Shown piece after piece: positions 63,697 through 64,000 of a stretch of 64,000 nt of DNA. Within the stretch, counting starts at the first letter, position 1. Each line of letters opens with the position of its first letter. A program made the position numbers and the translations under genes. The notes beneath the pieces were generated by a model. It saw only the letters and a program-made list of their open reading frames with translations, made no database searches and was not told the origin of the DNA. The DNA comes from Citrobacter europaeus (GTDB lineage Bacteria; Pseudomonadota; Gammaproteobacteria; Enterobacterales; Enterobacteriaceae): positions 1 through 64,000 of the forward strand of contig CP083650.1 of the NCBI GenBank assembly GCA_020099315.1. Reading direction: 5' to 3'.

Positions 63697-64000
63697 ATGC
63701 TGCCTGAATCTCAGTCTACCGCTTTTCCCGCTCATCGTTTTTCTATCGCGCCGATGCTCGACTGGACGGACAGACACTGTCGCTACTTTTTGCGTTTACT
63801 GTCCAGCCAGACGCTGCTCTATACGGAGATGGTAACCACCGGCGCGATCATTCATGGTAAAGGCGATTATCTGGCGTATAGCGAAGAAGAGCACCCAGTA
63901 GCATTACAATTGGGTGGGAGCGATCCGGCAGCGCTGGCGCAGTGTGCGAAGCTCGCTGAACAGCGGGGCTATGACGAAATTAACCTCAACGTGGGTTGTC
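63697..64000 (+). CDS. dusA: tRNA-dihydrouridine(20/20a) synthase DusA, 5' part
   Basis: The first 101 codons of an FMN-dependent tRNA-dihydrouridine synthase that modifies U20 and U20a. The FMN-barrel start FSIAPMLDWTDRHCRYFLRL (about 15-34), MVTTGAII and the end EINLNVGC, just before the catalytic PSxxV segment, are all present. The N-terminus is shorter than in E. coli. The gene runs off the right edge of the window. Confidence 0.95.
   Translation, partial: MLPESQSTAFPAHRFSIAPMLDWTDRHCRYFLRLLSSQTLLYTEMVTTGAIIHGKGDYLAYSEEEHPVALQLGGSDPAALAQCAKLAEQRGYDEINLNVGC

Overview
The window is enterobacterial chromosome from the Escherichia/Salmonella/Citrobacter group. Most genes encode close relatives of E. 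coli proteins in the E. coli order: rrn end, yjaB-metA-aceBAK-iclR-metH-yjbB-pepE, rluF-yjbD, lysC-pgi-yjbEFGH-psiE, malGFE/malK-lamB-malM-ubiCA-plsB-dgkA-lexA-dinF-yjbJ-zur-dusA. This backbone is interrupted by blocks absent from E. coli K-12: a sorbose operon, a cryptic sugar operon, an RtcR/sigma-54 RNA-repair-type locus, and an NhaC/PatB pair. The combination best fits Citrobacter or a near relative, but the species is inferred, not proved.

Layout. 1-3.3 kb: 23S and 5S rRNA with an ERIC-like element in the spacer. 3.4-11 kb: yjaB, metA, the glyoxylate bypass operon aceBAK and its repressor iclR. 11-17.2 kb: metH, yjbB, pepE. 17.4-18.1 kb: a small accessory patch (membrane peptide and ribbon-helix-helix protein). 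18.1-24.7 kb: a complete L-sorbose operon on the minus strand (sorC, D, F, B, A, M, E) with an aroE-like gene at its end. 25.2-26.3 kb: rluF and yjbD. 26.4-30.5 kb: a minus-strand operon of unknown substrate (PTS-IIC-like transporter with an unusual N-terminal domain, TIM-barrel enzyme, HAD phosphatase, DeoR regulator). 30.7-31.6 kb: panS-like transporter. 31.7-35.7 kb: a divergent RtcR-type activator facing a sigma-54 promoter, a structured tRNA-like leader, an SPFH (slipin) protein and an RlaP-family nucleotidyltransferase. 35.7-44.6 kb: lysC, pgi, the exopolysaccharide operon yjbEFGH, a hexapeptide acyltransferase and psiE. 44.6-47.3 kb: an A+T-rich NhaC/PatB pair. 47.5-55.3 kb: the maltose regulon. 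55.5 kb to the end: ubiCA, plsB, dgkA, the SOS operon lexA-dinF, yjbJ, zur, a cupin gene and the start of dusA.

The strongest candidate for a little-described system is at 31.7-35.7 kb. A bacterial enhancer-binding protein with an RtcR sensor domain lies divergent from a perfectly spaced sigma-54 promoter with a consensus IHF site. The predicted transcript begins with about 290 nt of non-coding RNA that contains a tRNA T-arm mimic and, further downstream, a D-arm-like hairpin. It then encodes a slipin and a pol-beta nucleotidyltransferase of the RNA-ligase-associated type. No rtcA or rtcB is present. It looks like an RNA-damage-responsive locus in which the RNA, the NTase and the SPFH scaffold may act together.

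Other notable signals are: the lysC leader lacks a recognisable lysine riboswitch and carries an ERIC element in its place; two ERIC elements with a perfect 32-bp core form an inverted pair around yjbE; the aceK C-terminus runs into a REP element; and candidate operators were found for SorC, the DeoR-type regulator and the small RHH protein.
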